Below, piece by piece: positions 1 through 8,564 of a stretch of DNA of 11,466 nucleotides; position 1 is the first letter of the stretch; each line of letters opens with the position of its first letter. Made by a program: the position numbers and the translations under genes. Source of the DNA: Jimgerdemannia flammicorona (taxonomy: Eukaryota; Mucoromycota; Endogonomycetes; Endogonales; Endogonaceae); contig RBNI01006325.1 of assembly GCA_003990745.1 (NCBI GenBank), forward strand, positions 1-11,466, written 5' to 3'. A model generated the notes under the pieces. It was not told where the DNA came from and did no database searches. It worked only from the letters and a program-made list of their open reading frames with translations.

Positions 1-420
1 AAAAACAGCAACAATAGTGAGCTATACGGAAGTATTTCGGCAGATCAATTTCGAAATCTATTTCATATTCAATGCATTTCTTTTCCCTATCGCTACATTG
101 CAGATTTCTACCAACATTGCTCATCTATGAATGTTCACATCTCTACTTTTCAACCTATTTTTCGAGCTTTAAGCAGGCAATTTGAATGTTTTTCGGTTTC
201 TAGATAGCGGTCTGAACATTACAGTGAGATTTTGCAGTGGTTATAGCTTAGTATTGCAGTTTGGGAATTTGCATATCTCATTGAGTGGGAGTATTGAAAT
301 ATGTAGGTTACAACTTGATATATATAGTGGCGCAGCCTTCCTTGACTACGTCATCATGTAAACGTCACTAATTGTGACACGTAAAAGTGCGTAAGAATTA
401 GCAATAAACAGTTTGTTTCT
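1..420. other. Non-coding left flank with normal CpG content
   Basis: I see no coding sequence here in either direction. The stretch holds about a dozen CpG dinucleotides, the last near position 390, after which CpG practically vanishes for almost 8 kb. It therefore did not share the mutational history of the DNA to its right. A TATA-like run lies near 315-326, followed by ACGTCA half-sites at 348-353 and 362-367, and an AATAAA at about 403-408. The segment 367-379 (CACTAATTGTGACA-like) resembles an LTR 3' end, so part of this could be LTR sequence of another element, but no second copy is visible to prove it. Confidence 0.5.
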
Positions 421-660
421 CTCTCCAAAAGTCCACATTCCACAACAAAATCCAAGACCTAGCTATCTTCAGAAGTCTCTTCACTACTTATATCAGAAAG
501 TTCTAATAATAACTCAGATACTATAGCTTGAGTAACCAATATATATTCAACACTATCACTCTCTCTACTAGAGAGATATGCTGACTACTTCAGCCCTGAA
601 GCACATTTCTCTACTCTATCAGCTACTACTCCCACTACTCTCTAGGTAGTAGAGAGTCAT
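420..660. other. CpG-free spacer between the flank and the recognisable LINE
   Basis: This stretch shares the CpG-free, TpA-rich composition of the LINE but lies beyond the last reverse transcriptase residues I could follow; that minus-strand frame stops at 657-659. One other minus-strand frame stays open from about 598 to 350 with a single TAG and has an acidic, leucine-rich stretch, but nothing in it is recognisable. It may be 3' sequence of the LINE or a fragment of another repeat. Confidence 0.3.
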
Positions 661-1718
661 ATACTAAGAAGTAGATCTCTAGATAGTGAACTGCCTTCCC
701 TATCAGAACAATTCTCAATCAGATCCCCTTTCACTATTTCTTCTCTCAGTACTAGAGTCTCACACTTGTGCCAATTGAGCTTTATCTCTAAGTACTCCTT
801 ATATCACTCTACTGCCTCCTTCAACTTCACTATATTTTTCATAGAACTCAGTCCAACTATTATATCATCTACAAAGGCTCCCACCTTCTAATTCATGCTA
901 ATAATATTCAACCTTTCCACTTTACATCAAATCTAATTTAATAAAGACTCCAAAGAGAGGGTATAGAGAATAGATGATAGTGAATTACTCTATAGTATCC
1001 CTCTACCCAGGAGGGATGAAACTCCCCTATATCTATTAACCAGGATAGCAGTCTAACTCCCCTCCAACAGACTGATCAAGGACTACTGAAAATCTAAAGA
1101 GACCCCAATATACTTAAGTATCTCATCCAGCCATACTCACCAAATCATATTATATACTTTTTCCTAGTTTAGAAATACCAGACAACCATCTACCTCTACA
1201 GCTCTTACTCCCTCAATGATATTATAAACTTATACTATCCTATCTCTGATTAAGCAACTACCAATAAAGCTTCTATGTTTCTCTCCCAGTACTTACTGAG
1301 CTACTCTCTATAATCTGATCACTAAGATCTTCATAACCAGCTTATAATCTATATCTAGAAGTATGATTAGCCTTCAGTTCTTCTACTCCTCTCTTCTTCT
1401 CTTATCCTTATATAACAAAGCTATAAGCTCCAGATACTGTCCTCTAATTTACACTTCAGAGATAATAACTTCATTATACATCTGCACTATCTTCTTTAAT
1501 ACTATTCCCTTACTCACCATTCTCTTCCAGAAATCCCAGAGCAGATCATCTTCTCCAGAGGCTGTCCTGAAACTCATTATAGCCAAAACCTGATAGGAGG
1601 TACAGTTCTCTCCCCATAGTATATCTGGTGACTTACTCTATCTAGTAATACTAAAGAAGAGCCAGAAGATGTAATATAAGAAATTCTAGTAGAGAGTGGT
1701 AGATAGAGCTTAAAAAAT
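660..1718 (-). pseudogene. LINE ORF2, C-terminal part: reverse transcriptase domain
   Basis: This continues ORF2 beyond the nested insertion: FFKLYLPLS at about 1718-1690 picks up the same frame that ends in KRFF at 2690. RT motifs follow in order: VLAIMSFRTASGEDDLL near 1590-1540 (family GK.PGPDGL), RLIILLDIDYKL ending near 1338, DYKLVMKILVIRL at 1349-1311, IGSCLIRDRI near 1260 (family PGR.I.DNI), motif A VFLN-stop-EKVYNMIW at 1178-1140 (family LD.EKAYDRV.W), motif B RGIL-stop-SNSLSSILYTLSLE at 1004-948 (family RG.RQG.PLSPLLF.L.LE), and motif C FVDD at 875-864. Stops sit where CAG codons are expected. A frameshift lies between 1640 and 1601. The frame ends in TGA at 657-659; the post-RT region is absent here. 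Confidence 0.92.
1701..1718. repeat. Left target-site duplication of the nested LINE
   Basis: AGATAGAGCTTAAAAAAT here pairs with AGTCAAAATCTAAAAAAT at 2673-2690. Twelve of 18 positions agree; five of the six differences are C/T or G/A transitions, as expected from deamination, and one is a transversion. The minus strand reads ATTTTTTAAG, close to the T-run/A nick site preferred by L1-type endonucleases. Confidence 0.7.
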
Positions 1719-2672
1719 TGGCCTCTAGTGATAGAGAGATGAGAGAGAGGTAGACTGGAGACTCTGGATATAAAGATGGGACTATCTTCTATTTGGGGGT
1801 GCACTAGTTGTTAACTTTAGTTTGGAGGATAATATGGAATATCTTCAGGAATATAGGAGAGATCTGTGGTCAGAGACTTAGTAGAGGGTGGGGATTAGTA
1901 AAGAGTGAGACTGGAATGGTGTCTAGTCTTAGAGCAAGTAAGTGACAAGGTGGATTCCCCCCAAGTTCTGGGTAGTATAGTGGGGGCTCTTGTGGTATGA
2001 TATAATATTGAACTATCATTTAAGACATTTGGTAGAAGAGGGGGCCTTGGAGTATGAGGAGTGCCTTAATGTTGGACAGGAGGGTAGAATGGTGCAGACT
2101 TCTGAACATTGACTGAGAGAGTGTTAGGTGATGGGAGACTTTTGAAGAGCCATCAAGGGTTAGTTAGGGATATACCTATCTGAGCTAGAGGTGGATAGGA
2201 GGTGAGATGATCTTCAAAGAAGACTGGTGAGAGGAGTTAGTAATGAATGGTTAACTATTGGATAGGCTCTGGTTATTTAAATTGGGCTTACCAGATATTG
2301 GCTATATGTATTTGAGAATGGTCAGTAGTTGGCACTTAGAGTATAAGTTGTAAAGTGGGAATAATTGATACTAGACCTTTTGAATAATTGGTTGCAGAGG
2401 TGGGGATCTGGAGGGGGGCTCTGTAGAAGGCTTGTAAAAATGATTTGCAGATAGAGTAGAGAGAGGATTGAGGTAGTAAGGGGGATAGTAACTTTCCAGA
2501 GAGATGGAGAGAGAGAGAGAGTGGGAGGAGTGGTAGCTCTATTTGGGATTATGTGAGGGGTACTTCTGTACATATATATTAATATAATATAGACTGAATA
2601 GTAATAAAGAAGAAGTCTAAGTAACTATAAAAAAATAAAATAAAATAAAATAAAATAAAATAAAATAAAAAT
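1719..2672 (+). mobile_element. Nested 5'-truncated LINE fragment with (TAAAA)n tail
   Basis: In this block the purine-rich strand switches from minus to plus, and a broken protein reading appears on the plus strand. It begins right after the RT domain (GTIFYLGV at about 1779-1801, matching the YLGV motif that follows RT in LINEs) and continues through an ORF2 C-terminal-like stretch (LVWRIIWNIF, MRSALMLDRRVEWCRLLNI, GLPDIGYMYLRMVSSWHLEY) to about 2440, with many TAG/TAA/TGA stops. A 3' UTR with a short GA run near 2513-2521 and a pentanucleotide tail follow. Five-prime truncation, a 3' tail and flanking duplications are the hallmarks of target-primed reverse transcription. It is probably a related family, but the outer copy lacks this region so identity cannot be compared. 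Confidence 0.82.
2629..2672 (+). repeat. (TAAAA)n 3' tail of the nested LINE
   Basis: Seven consecutive TAAAA units (2636-2670) follow a run of seven A. Simple A-rich pentanucleotide tails are usual at the 3' end of L1-like elements, and this one sits exactly before the right target-site duplication, which fixes the orientation of the inserted fragment as plus. Confidence 0.9.
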
Positions 2673-2690
2673 AGTCAAAATCTAAAAAAT
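2673..2690. repeat. Right target-site duplication of the nested LINE
   Basis: This is the partner of 1701-1718, starting directly after the (TAAAA)n tail. The distance between the two copies (972 bases) is a multiple of three, and the outer ORF2 keeps the same frame on either side. Confidence 0.7.
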
Positions 2691-4070
2691 CTCTTCCCCT
2701 CAAACCAGTATCCAAAGCTCACTCAGACCTTTAGCCAGATCTGAGTATCAGTTCTCCAGATATCTCACAATAGCTTGTACATCTTCCCCACCCTCTTTAT
2801 CACTTTACAATAGCCTCTAATGCCCACTCAACTGGCCTAAGATACTCTGAGTCCCTACCACCAACTCCTCTAACTCATCCAGAACTCTATTCCACCACTG
2901 TCTCACCCTTCTTATCTGAAGAAGTTATGACAAATACTTTGTAGACTGTTTCCTCTCTTTCAAGTTCTACTACTATAGCTGAGCTACTATATTCTTCACT
3001 TGTGAGTTCTCTTTCTGTCTTAATAGTCTCTGTAGTTTCTCTATCTTAAGCCTAACACAATGAACTCTCTAATTATCCACCTCCTCATTCTTTAGTAGTT
3101 CAGTCTATTCTGTCAACAACCTCTCCAATCAGTATAAGGCCCACTATATACACCCTCTTCTCTGAGTATTTTTCACCCTCTCAGCCTCTCTCTAGAAGTA
3201 TTAAGTATTAGATTTCAACTGATGTTATTGATCTCCAATAGCAAGTCCTGCTATCTACCAACTAAGGACTCTGGAGTTAATGTCTACTACTCAGATAGCT
3301 TACAAAGAGAGTTTATTTAATAAGGAAGTATTCAGGCACTAATGTCCAGGCCCCTCTCTACTCTCTCTAAACCTTTCACATTTCAGGAGATCTCAATGAT
3401 CAGACTATAGGCACTACATCATCTCTAATAATTTCCAGATATCTCCTCTCTAGCACTTAGTAGTTAAGATTCAGTTGATCTGTAAGCCAAGACCAGCCAC
3501 CCAGTGTATATATACTCAGTGATTTCTCTACTCTTAATGGCCTATATCTATTAGAGAGCAAAGTCTTTTAATCTCCTCTCAACCTTCTATTCTCTCACTT
3601 CTTCTAGATAGCTCCCTCCTACCATCAGTTCTGTCTAACCTCTTATCATAAATCATATTGAAGTTCCCACCTATGTAATTAATTCCTATCTCTATCAGAG
3701 TATCTGAGTCCTACAATCTATATATCTACTCTATATGGGTCCACTATTCTGCCAGACAGTAGCAAGATATGACAACTATTGGGCCCCAGCCAGGCCTCGG
3801 TCATATCCCCCACACCACTCTGCTCCCCCAGTATTCAATGTCTCCAATATTCTCCTTTCTCTTTCAAACTAGAATATCTACACTACTCTGCCACATAGCT
3901 ACCCCTCCCCCCCCCCATTCCCTCATCCAGTCCAGCAAATCCAAGTCCTCATCCTATTCTATATTCTGTAGCAAGAACAGATCAGTATTGAGCTCTCTCA
4001 GTTAGCAGAAAATATTTTAACACTATACTGCCCCCTATAATTCATTGATATTTAGAGAGAAGATTCTAAT
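2673..4070 (-). pseudogene. LINE ORF2, N-terminal part: APE-like endonuclease domain
   Basis: This is the 5' part of ORF2; the endonuclease nicks target DNA to prime reverse transcription. Visible on the minus strand, in one frame: LRELNTDLFLLQ at 4001-3966 (family form ends in LQE, so the catalytic Glu reads Asn here), GGNFNM at 3671-3654 (family GDFN, with D to N), LDR at 3638-3630, a YIHWVAGLGLQIN stretch near 3510 matching the Y-T-W...SRID motif, and SDH at 3404-3396. Several TAG, TGA and TAA codons interrupt it. A run of ten C on the plus strand near 3907-3916 lies inside the domain. Past 3390 a basic linker leads to WFEGKRFF at about 2700, the usual start of the RT N-terminal extension, where the nested insertion cuts the gene. 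Dead copy; domain call is firm. Confidence 0.85.
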
Positions 4071-4114
4071 TATATTATTCATATTGAATAATATTTATAG
4101 AGGAATATCTCATT

Positions 4115-6045
4115 CTATAATTTTATACTTACTCTATTACCAGCCACATTCAAGTTTCTCTTAGCTACAAGTCTGATCTCTTTTTCCTGCTGGGCATCCA
4201 GAGCTACCAATATCTCCAGACAGTTCTCTCTATCCTGAGTCTCTATAGATGTCCTGTATTTCTCACACACTATCTGTCATTTTGTCAACCCCTTTCTCAG
4301 GTTCCACTGATAAGCTATACATATGCTTATTAGTAATCTCTAACAGTACTGTCTCTCTATTCTAGTTGATCTTATACTCCTTCTCCTCTAATAAAGCTGC
4401 CATTAACTTATCTTGTAACTTATATATCACTCATTCACCTTATATTATATCTCTCCAATATGCCTCATTAATAATATGAAAATTGATCTCTCCTAACTCA
4501 TTAGTTACAATATTCATCAGTATTTTCTACAGCCACTTCTTACCTCCAACCATCTCCTCCTTCAGATCTAATCTCTATCTTCTGCCCCCTGGGCTCTTCT
4601 AAATATCTGCTCTCACTGACTCATTCCAGCCCTCCTCTGATACATCCTGCAACTCATCCTCTTCTCACTGCTGAAATCTTATACTAGACCTGAGCTCCTT
4701 CTCTCATCATTATATTTTCAGTCACCATGTTCTATCTATAAGTTATGCTCCCTTTTAGACCTCCTTCTTATAATACCACCATCTCTCCTGCCCAAGTACT
4801 GGCTCTTGACTCCACTACCTCAGCATTCTCTACTACTTTCAAACTCTCCTCCAAACTCACTAACAAATATTTCTGTTACTGTCTATCCTGTGCTCTCTTC
4901 TAAGTAGTCTGATCTAGGTACACTTTCTTATCATTGATAATCTCTACCACTATCTTAGCCTTGTACTTCTTCTAAGCCAGCTACCTTCTCTCTACTGCCT
5001 CTGTCAAATCCTTTAGTATTTCTAGCAAGTCCTCCTTCTCTTCAGATAACTCCTTCACTCTTATATCTTGTACTCTATGAGACCCCACTTCAGTACAGCT
5101 GATCAATCTCTTCCTTTCTCTATATTCTTCTTCTCTATTAGCTACATATGAATATCTACATTACTTATCTGAAACTCCATACTCTCTTAGATCTAGAACC
5201 TGATATCTATAATATCTCTATACTTCTTAACTATATTGATAATTAGTTTCCTGACCTCTTTTTTCTTCACTATAGAGATATTAGTGACCACTAGCTGAAC
5301 TACCCATAGGTCTCAGTACAGATATCTCACTATAGATACTGCTACTCTTCTGACTATCACTCTTTTCTTCAGTACTGCCAGCATCAGATCCTCTTCTCTC
5401 AACTCTCTCAAGCCTCTTTGGAAACTTCACTAAGGCTACTCCTTTTACTTTCTAATCTAATAGCCCTATAACTAACTTAGTCATAACAGTTAAGCCTTGA
5501 AAGTATAGAGTAATGATGAATTCAGATACTGATTTCTTGAGTAGTAGTACTGCCACTAGACCCTTTATACCATCAGTTATATCTGTAGATCTTATGCTAT
5601 CTCCTAGTCTAGACCCTCTATTAATCATTATATCTGAATTTTTTTTTTAAATTAGTAGTTATCTCTCTATCAGTAGTCCTCCTCTCTCTCTCCAGCTACT
5701 ACTCCAGCCCTACCACTACTACTACTCTGAGCAGCCCCTCCTGGCCCTATAGCCCTCACCTTCTCTTTACCTCTTTACAGCTATCTATCCAAGCCTGCTG
5801 ACTGATCTTCAGCCTTAATCTTATTAACAAAGCTCACTCTCCCAGTCTTCTATCTGCTAGCACCTGGTCTCTCACCACTACTAGCCCTATATTCACCCAA
5901 ATAAGAGTCCAACAGACTTCTCTCCAAGCCATAACTCCTTTTTACATACTGCTAGTCAAATATACTAGAGCTACTCTACCCAGTATACTCCTCAGATTAC
6001 TCATTAGTTGCTATATTGTCATCATCTTTTCTCTAAAAACTATAT
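4115..6045 (-). pseudogene. LINE ORF1 (decayed, about 640 codons)
   Basis: A protein-like reading can be followed on the minus strand from about 6040 (acidic DDDN stretch at 6018) to a TAG at 4115-4117. Segments include VNKIKAEDQSAGLD near 5800, a Ser/Gly-rich linker near 5720, KGLVAVLLLKK near 5560, a charged part at about 5110-4980 (VKELSEEKEDLLEILKDL) that could form a coiled coil, and a terminal part with ENCLEILVALDAQQEKEI near 4190. A run of ten A on the coding strand at about 5640 marks one frameshift and another lies near 4680. Position upstream of the endonuclease ORF makes it ORF1, whose products bind the element RNA. I could not find a CCHC knuckle or RRM, so the family assignment rests on position. 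No start codon is certain. Confidence 0.6.
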
Positions 6046-6061
6046 TGAAAGTATTGTCAGA

Positions 6062-7090
6062 AGTTTGTATAATCCAAATAGTGTGTGATTATTATCTTTG
6101 TTGATTATCTCAATAAGTAGATCTACTTTGTTATAACAACTACTACTGTAATAATACTAGCTGTTTATTGACAATATGTTCTATCTTTATAGACTACTAT
6201 TAGTAATTATATCAGACTGAGATATAAAGTTTATAAGTAACTTTTGGCAAGCACTCTTCAAGAGCCTAGGAGTATAATTAAAAATATCTACAGTATATCA
6301 TCTATAAACAGATGGCTAGATAGAAAGAACCAATTGAACTTTGAAGTAGATACTTAGTATCTATTATAGTTACAAGTAAAATGATTGAGATAAAAACTGA
6401 CTCTAGTTAAGTTTGTATACAATAATAGTATCAGTGCAAGTACAAAGATAATACTATTCTATCTAAACTATGGACAATATCTATAAACTTTTATAGTTAT
6501 CACTCAAATTATAGTATTAGCTATATAAGAAATTACTGATATTATATAAGATAATATCCAATAAATATAAGATGTTCTCATAGAAGTACAAAGAATACAA
6601 ATAGTATATACTGACAATAATAGAAAAGAAGTTACTTACCAAAAAGAAGAACAAGTATTACTCAGTATCTGATACTTAACTTTGAACAATATAGGTCTCA
6701 AAAAGCTTAGATCTTACTATATTGAACTATTCAAGATTTTCAAAAAATATAAACTTATTATATATAAGTTGGACCTCTCAGTAATACTAGGAAGAATTCA
6801 CCCAGTATTTTATATATCTCAACTTTAGCTATATACTCCAAATATATTTAAAGAGAGAACTATACTATCTTCAGATTTAGTAATTATTAATCAGTAACTA
6901 GAATATAAAGTAAACTATATCTTAGATTACAAGAATTGCTAATTTGGACAAGCTATCAAACCTACCTAATACTATCTCATAAAATAGAAAAGATATTTTG
7001 GGTATAATATCACTTGGAAAAAAAAAGACAATCTTTTGCCAAATATAGAAGAAGCTATAATCTGATACAGATATCTGATATAATGGAAAT
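6062..7090 (+). pseudogene. Chromovirus pol relic: integrase core, GPY/F-like region and chromodomain
   Basis: This is the 3' end of a Ty3/gypsy pol gene on the plus strand. The integrase catalytic core begins near 6070 with FVDYLNK at 6097-6117 (family VDRLSK). After a frameshift comes SD-stop-DIKFISNFWQALFKSLGV from 6212 (family SDRDPKFTS.FW..L...LG), then YHL-stop-TDG at 6296-6316 (family YHPQTDG) followed by IERTN. Further on, KKLRSYYIELFKIF (family RKL..RYIGPF.I) and GRIHPVFYISQL from 6790 form the C-terminal domain. EYKVNYILDY from 6901 through YYLIK-stop-KRYFGYNITW at 6970-7017 is a chromodomain, which in live elements directs insertion to particular chromatin. There are many stops. 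Gag, protease, RT and RNase H are missing; the left side ends at the LINE 5' end. Confidence 0.9.
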
Positions 7091-7099
7091 TCTGATGAA

Positions 7100-7608
7100 A
7101 TTTTCAAAAGACAGTCATATCTCTAAATAACTCTAATAAAGAGAAGTATAAATATTCTGAAACAATTTTATATAGATAACCTATTCTCTCAATATGAGTA
7201 TTCAGCAATAATACTAGAATAAACTAAGAATAAGATTACTACTACTATCCTTAAAGTTATTGAATACTAATAGAATTTTATCAAACTATCTTCTATCAAT
7301 ATGAAGACCCAGACCCAAATGAAGCCCAATAATATCTTTGAAGAATATAATATTTTCAGACTTTCTGCTATCAATAAGAACTTAAGGAGTATTATGAGAT
7401 AGAATGCCTTATCTATTAATAAGCTATTCTCAGTACTATTAAATAATGAATCTACCTTTTCATTGACAACCATACTTATGTAGTTGCTAAGAGACTTTAT
7501 AATTTTTTTTATACTCAATCCCAAGTCCTCAACTACCTTTGTAGAGTATTCTCCAAGAATATTATCAATTTAAGTAATAAACAATAGAGTGAAATTATTT
7601 TTCAAGTA
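7100..7608. other. Very AT-rich decayed repeat DNA, no recognisable gene
   Basis: The stretch follows the chromodomain directly and by position would be the 3' untranslated part of the chromovirus. CpG is absent. A plus-strand stretch around 7302-7490 reads as a partly open frame (KTQTQMKPNNIFEEYN at its start), but it has in-frame stops and I do not recognise it. The minus-strand open frame at 7267-7524 is AT-rich and looks like a chance frame. Confidence 0.5.
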
Positions 7609-7810
7609 GTTTAGTATACTGTCCTTCAGTTTAATAAATATCTAAAGTTTAGTACTAAGTCTAATGAGTAGGCTTAATCAAAGAAGAGAAAGATATAATA
7701 AATTATTACATATATATATCTATAAGTCTCTGGAAATTCTAATAGAAATTTCTATAGAATTTCTGACTAGCAGTCATAGTTATCTAAATTAATATAATTG
7801 TATATAAATA
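7609..7810 (+). repeat. Diverged direct repeat, copy 1
   Basis: This matches 8144-8320 over roughly 180-200 bases. Shared blocks include ATATAATAAATTATTA, an AT dinucleotide run, ATCTATAAG, a GAATTTCT...ACTAGCAG block and TAGTTATCTAAA. Copy 1 has about 14 extra bases around 7739-7753, which include the palindrome TAGAAATTTCTA. Most other differences are C/T and G/A. Confidence 0.75.
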
Positions 7811-8143
7811 TATCCAGTATACTATATTTAGTTATAGCCTTTAAATATATATATATAAATACTCTCTATATTGAGTGTGTTATAACCTTAGCTCTACTTT
7901 TTCTAAATATAAGAATAAAGCAGTATTCTTATTACAAAAAGCCCTCAGATCTAACTTATTAATAATTTTAAGCCTAATAAACTTGAGATATAAGTATGAT
8001 ACTTTTATCAGTATAAGAACCTAAAAGTAATACTTGAACTCTACTATAATAGATATTAGAACTCAGTACTTTCTCAAGAACTCAGAACTTAGGACCAAAA
8101 GTCACCTTTGACTCTCTGTAATATATTAATTCTATTAGTATAT
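7811..8143 (+). other. AT-rich segment between repeat copies with LTR-like signals
   Basis: There is no coding sequence. A TATA-like TATATAAAT at 7852-7860 is followed by AATAAA at 7914-7919. A TATA box shortly before a poly(A) signal is the layout of an LTR promoter/R region. Together with copy 1 this could be a relic LTR of roughly 535 bases, with copy 2 the start of another. The call is an inference from layout only. Confidence 0.35.
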
Positions 8144-8321
8144 AGTTTTATTACACCACTCTTTAGTTTGATAAGTATCTAGAGTTTGGTTGAATAGACT
8201 TTAAAAAAGAAGAAAAAAATATAATAAATTATTATATATATATATATCTATAAGCCACTGAAAATTCTGATAGAATTTCTAACTAGCAGTTATAGTTATC
8301 TAAAATAATATAAATATATAG
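8144..8321 (+). repeat. Diverged direct repeat, copy 2, cut by the younger element
   Basis: This is the partner of 7609-7810, offset by about 537 bases. It stops at 8321, exactly where the CpG-free old DNA ends and the younger retrotransposon starts with TGTAACAG, so the insertion probably truncated or split this repeat. Confidence 0.7.
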
Positions 8322-8343
8322 TGTAACAGTGACCCCAGAATGA

Positions 8344-8485
8344 TGACATCAGCACAGGAGACAGCCTTTCCTTGTAAAGCTACCAGATCGGAGCACAAGA
8401 AGATCATACAGCATACAAGATGAGCAATGATGACTAACTGTGAGTCATTGTGACCACAGCATAAGCATCCTGAAGAATATAAAAG
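8344..8485 (+). promoter_or_regulatory. Promoter-like region upstream of the U3 reading frame
   Basis: TGACATCA (8344-8351) differs by one base from the CRE palindrome, in the way CpG decay would cause. TGAGTCA (8441-8447) is a perfect AP-1/Gcn4-type bZIP site. TATAAAAG at 8478-8485 is a good TATA box, placed 80 bases before the ATG at 8565. Binding is inferred from the motifs alone. Confidence 0.5.
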
Positions 8486-8564
8486 AAGGATCAAGGAACT
8501 GCAGTAGTAGTAACCAACAAGAACCACCAATCCCAAAATAGCTCAAAGACTTACCACAAACGAA

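Larger units (their letters stand above)
660..6045 (-). mobile_element. Decayed L1-type LINE (ORF1 + endonuclease/RT ORF2), interrupted by a nested insertion
   Basis: Read on the minus strand, this non-LTR retrotransposon shows the standard order ORF1, APE-like endonuclease, reverse transcriptase. The coding strand is purine-rich, giving the CT-rich look of the plus strand at 2690-6040 and 660-1700. All frames carry stops, mostly TAG and TAA, plus several frameshifts, so the copy is dead. Purine bias flips at 1719-2672, where another LINE fragment sits in the opposite orientation. The 5' end abuts a chromovirus integrase relic near 6045-6060. No 3' tail is found at the left end, and the region expected after the RT domain is missing, so the 3' end is truncated or replaced. 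The motif spacing and wording match the L1-like group rather than Tad, but clade placement is inference. Confidence 0.85.

Noticed and set aside
350..598. Minus-strand frame of about 83 codons with acidic, leucine-rich residues and one TAG
   Set aside because: It has no recognisable motif and no start, and crosses the CpG composition boundary; a chance open frame is likely.
1363..1593. Plus-strand open frame with a hydrophobic serine/leucine-rich product
   Set aside because: It is opposite the reverse transcriptase reading, whose motifs are clear on the minus strand; CT-rich sequence gives Ser/Leu codons by composition.
2322..2573. Minus-strand open frame rich in Ser, Thr, Pro
   Set aside because: It is antisense to the nested LINE fragment, whose strand is fixed by the tail and by the plus-strand LINE-like reading.
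420..2690. A single LINE insertion with a twin-priming 5' inversion
   Set aside because: It would explain the opposite orientations, but ORF1 and endonuclease continue on the minus strand to the right of the tail, the outer frame rejoins across the block, and duplications flank only the inner piece.
3769..4005. Plus-strand open frame rich in Ser and Pro
   Set aside because: It is antisense to the endonuclease domain (LRELNTDLFLLQ at 4001-3966).
7267..7524. Minus-strand open frame with Ile/Leu/Phe-rich product that looks like membrane spans
   Set aside because: The segment is extremely AT-rich, which yields such codons by chance, and it sits in decayed repeat DNA with no upstream signals.
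8300..8536. Minus-strand open frame with cysteine-rich hydrophobic product
   Set aside because: It spans the boundary between old repeat and young LTR, so it cannot be an ancestral gene; it also overlaps the promoter-like region.
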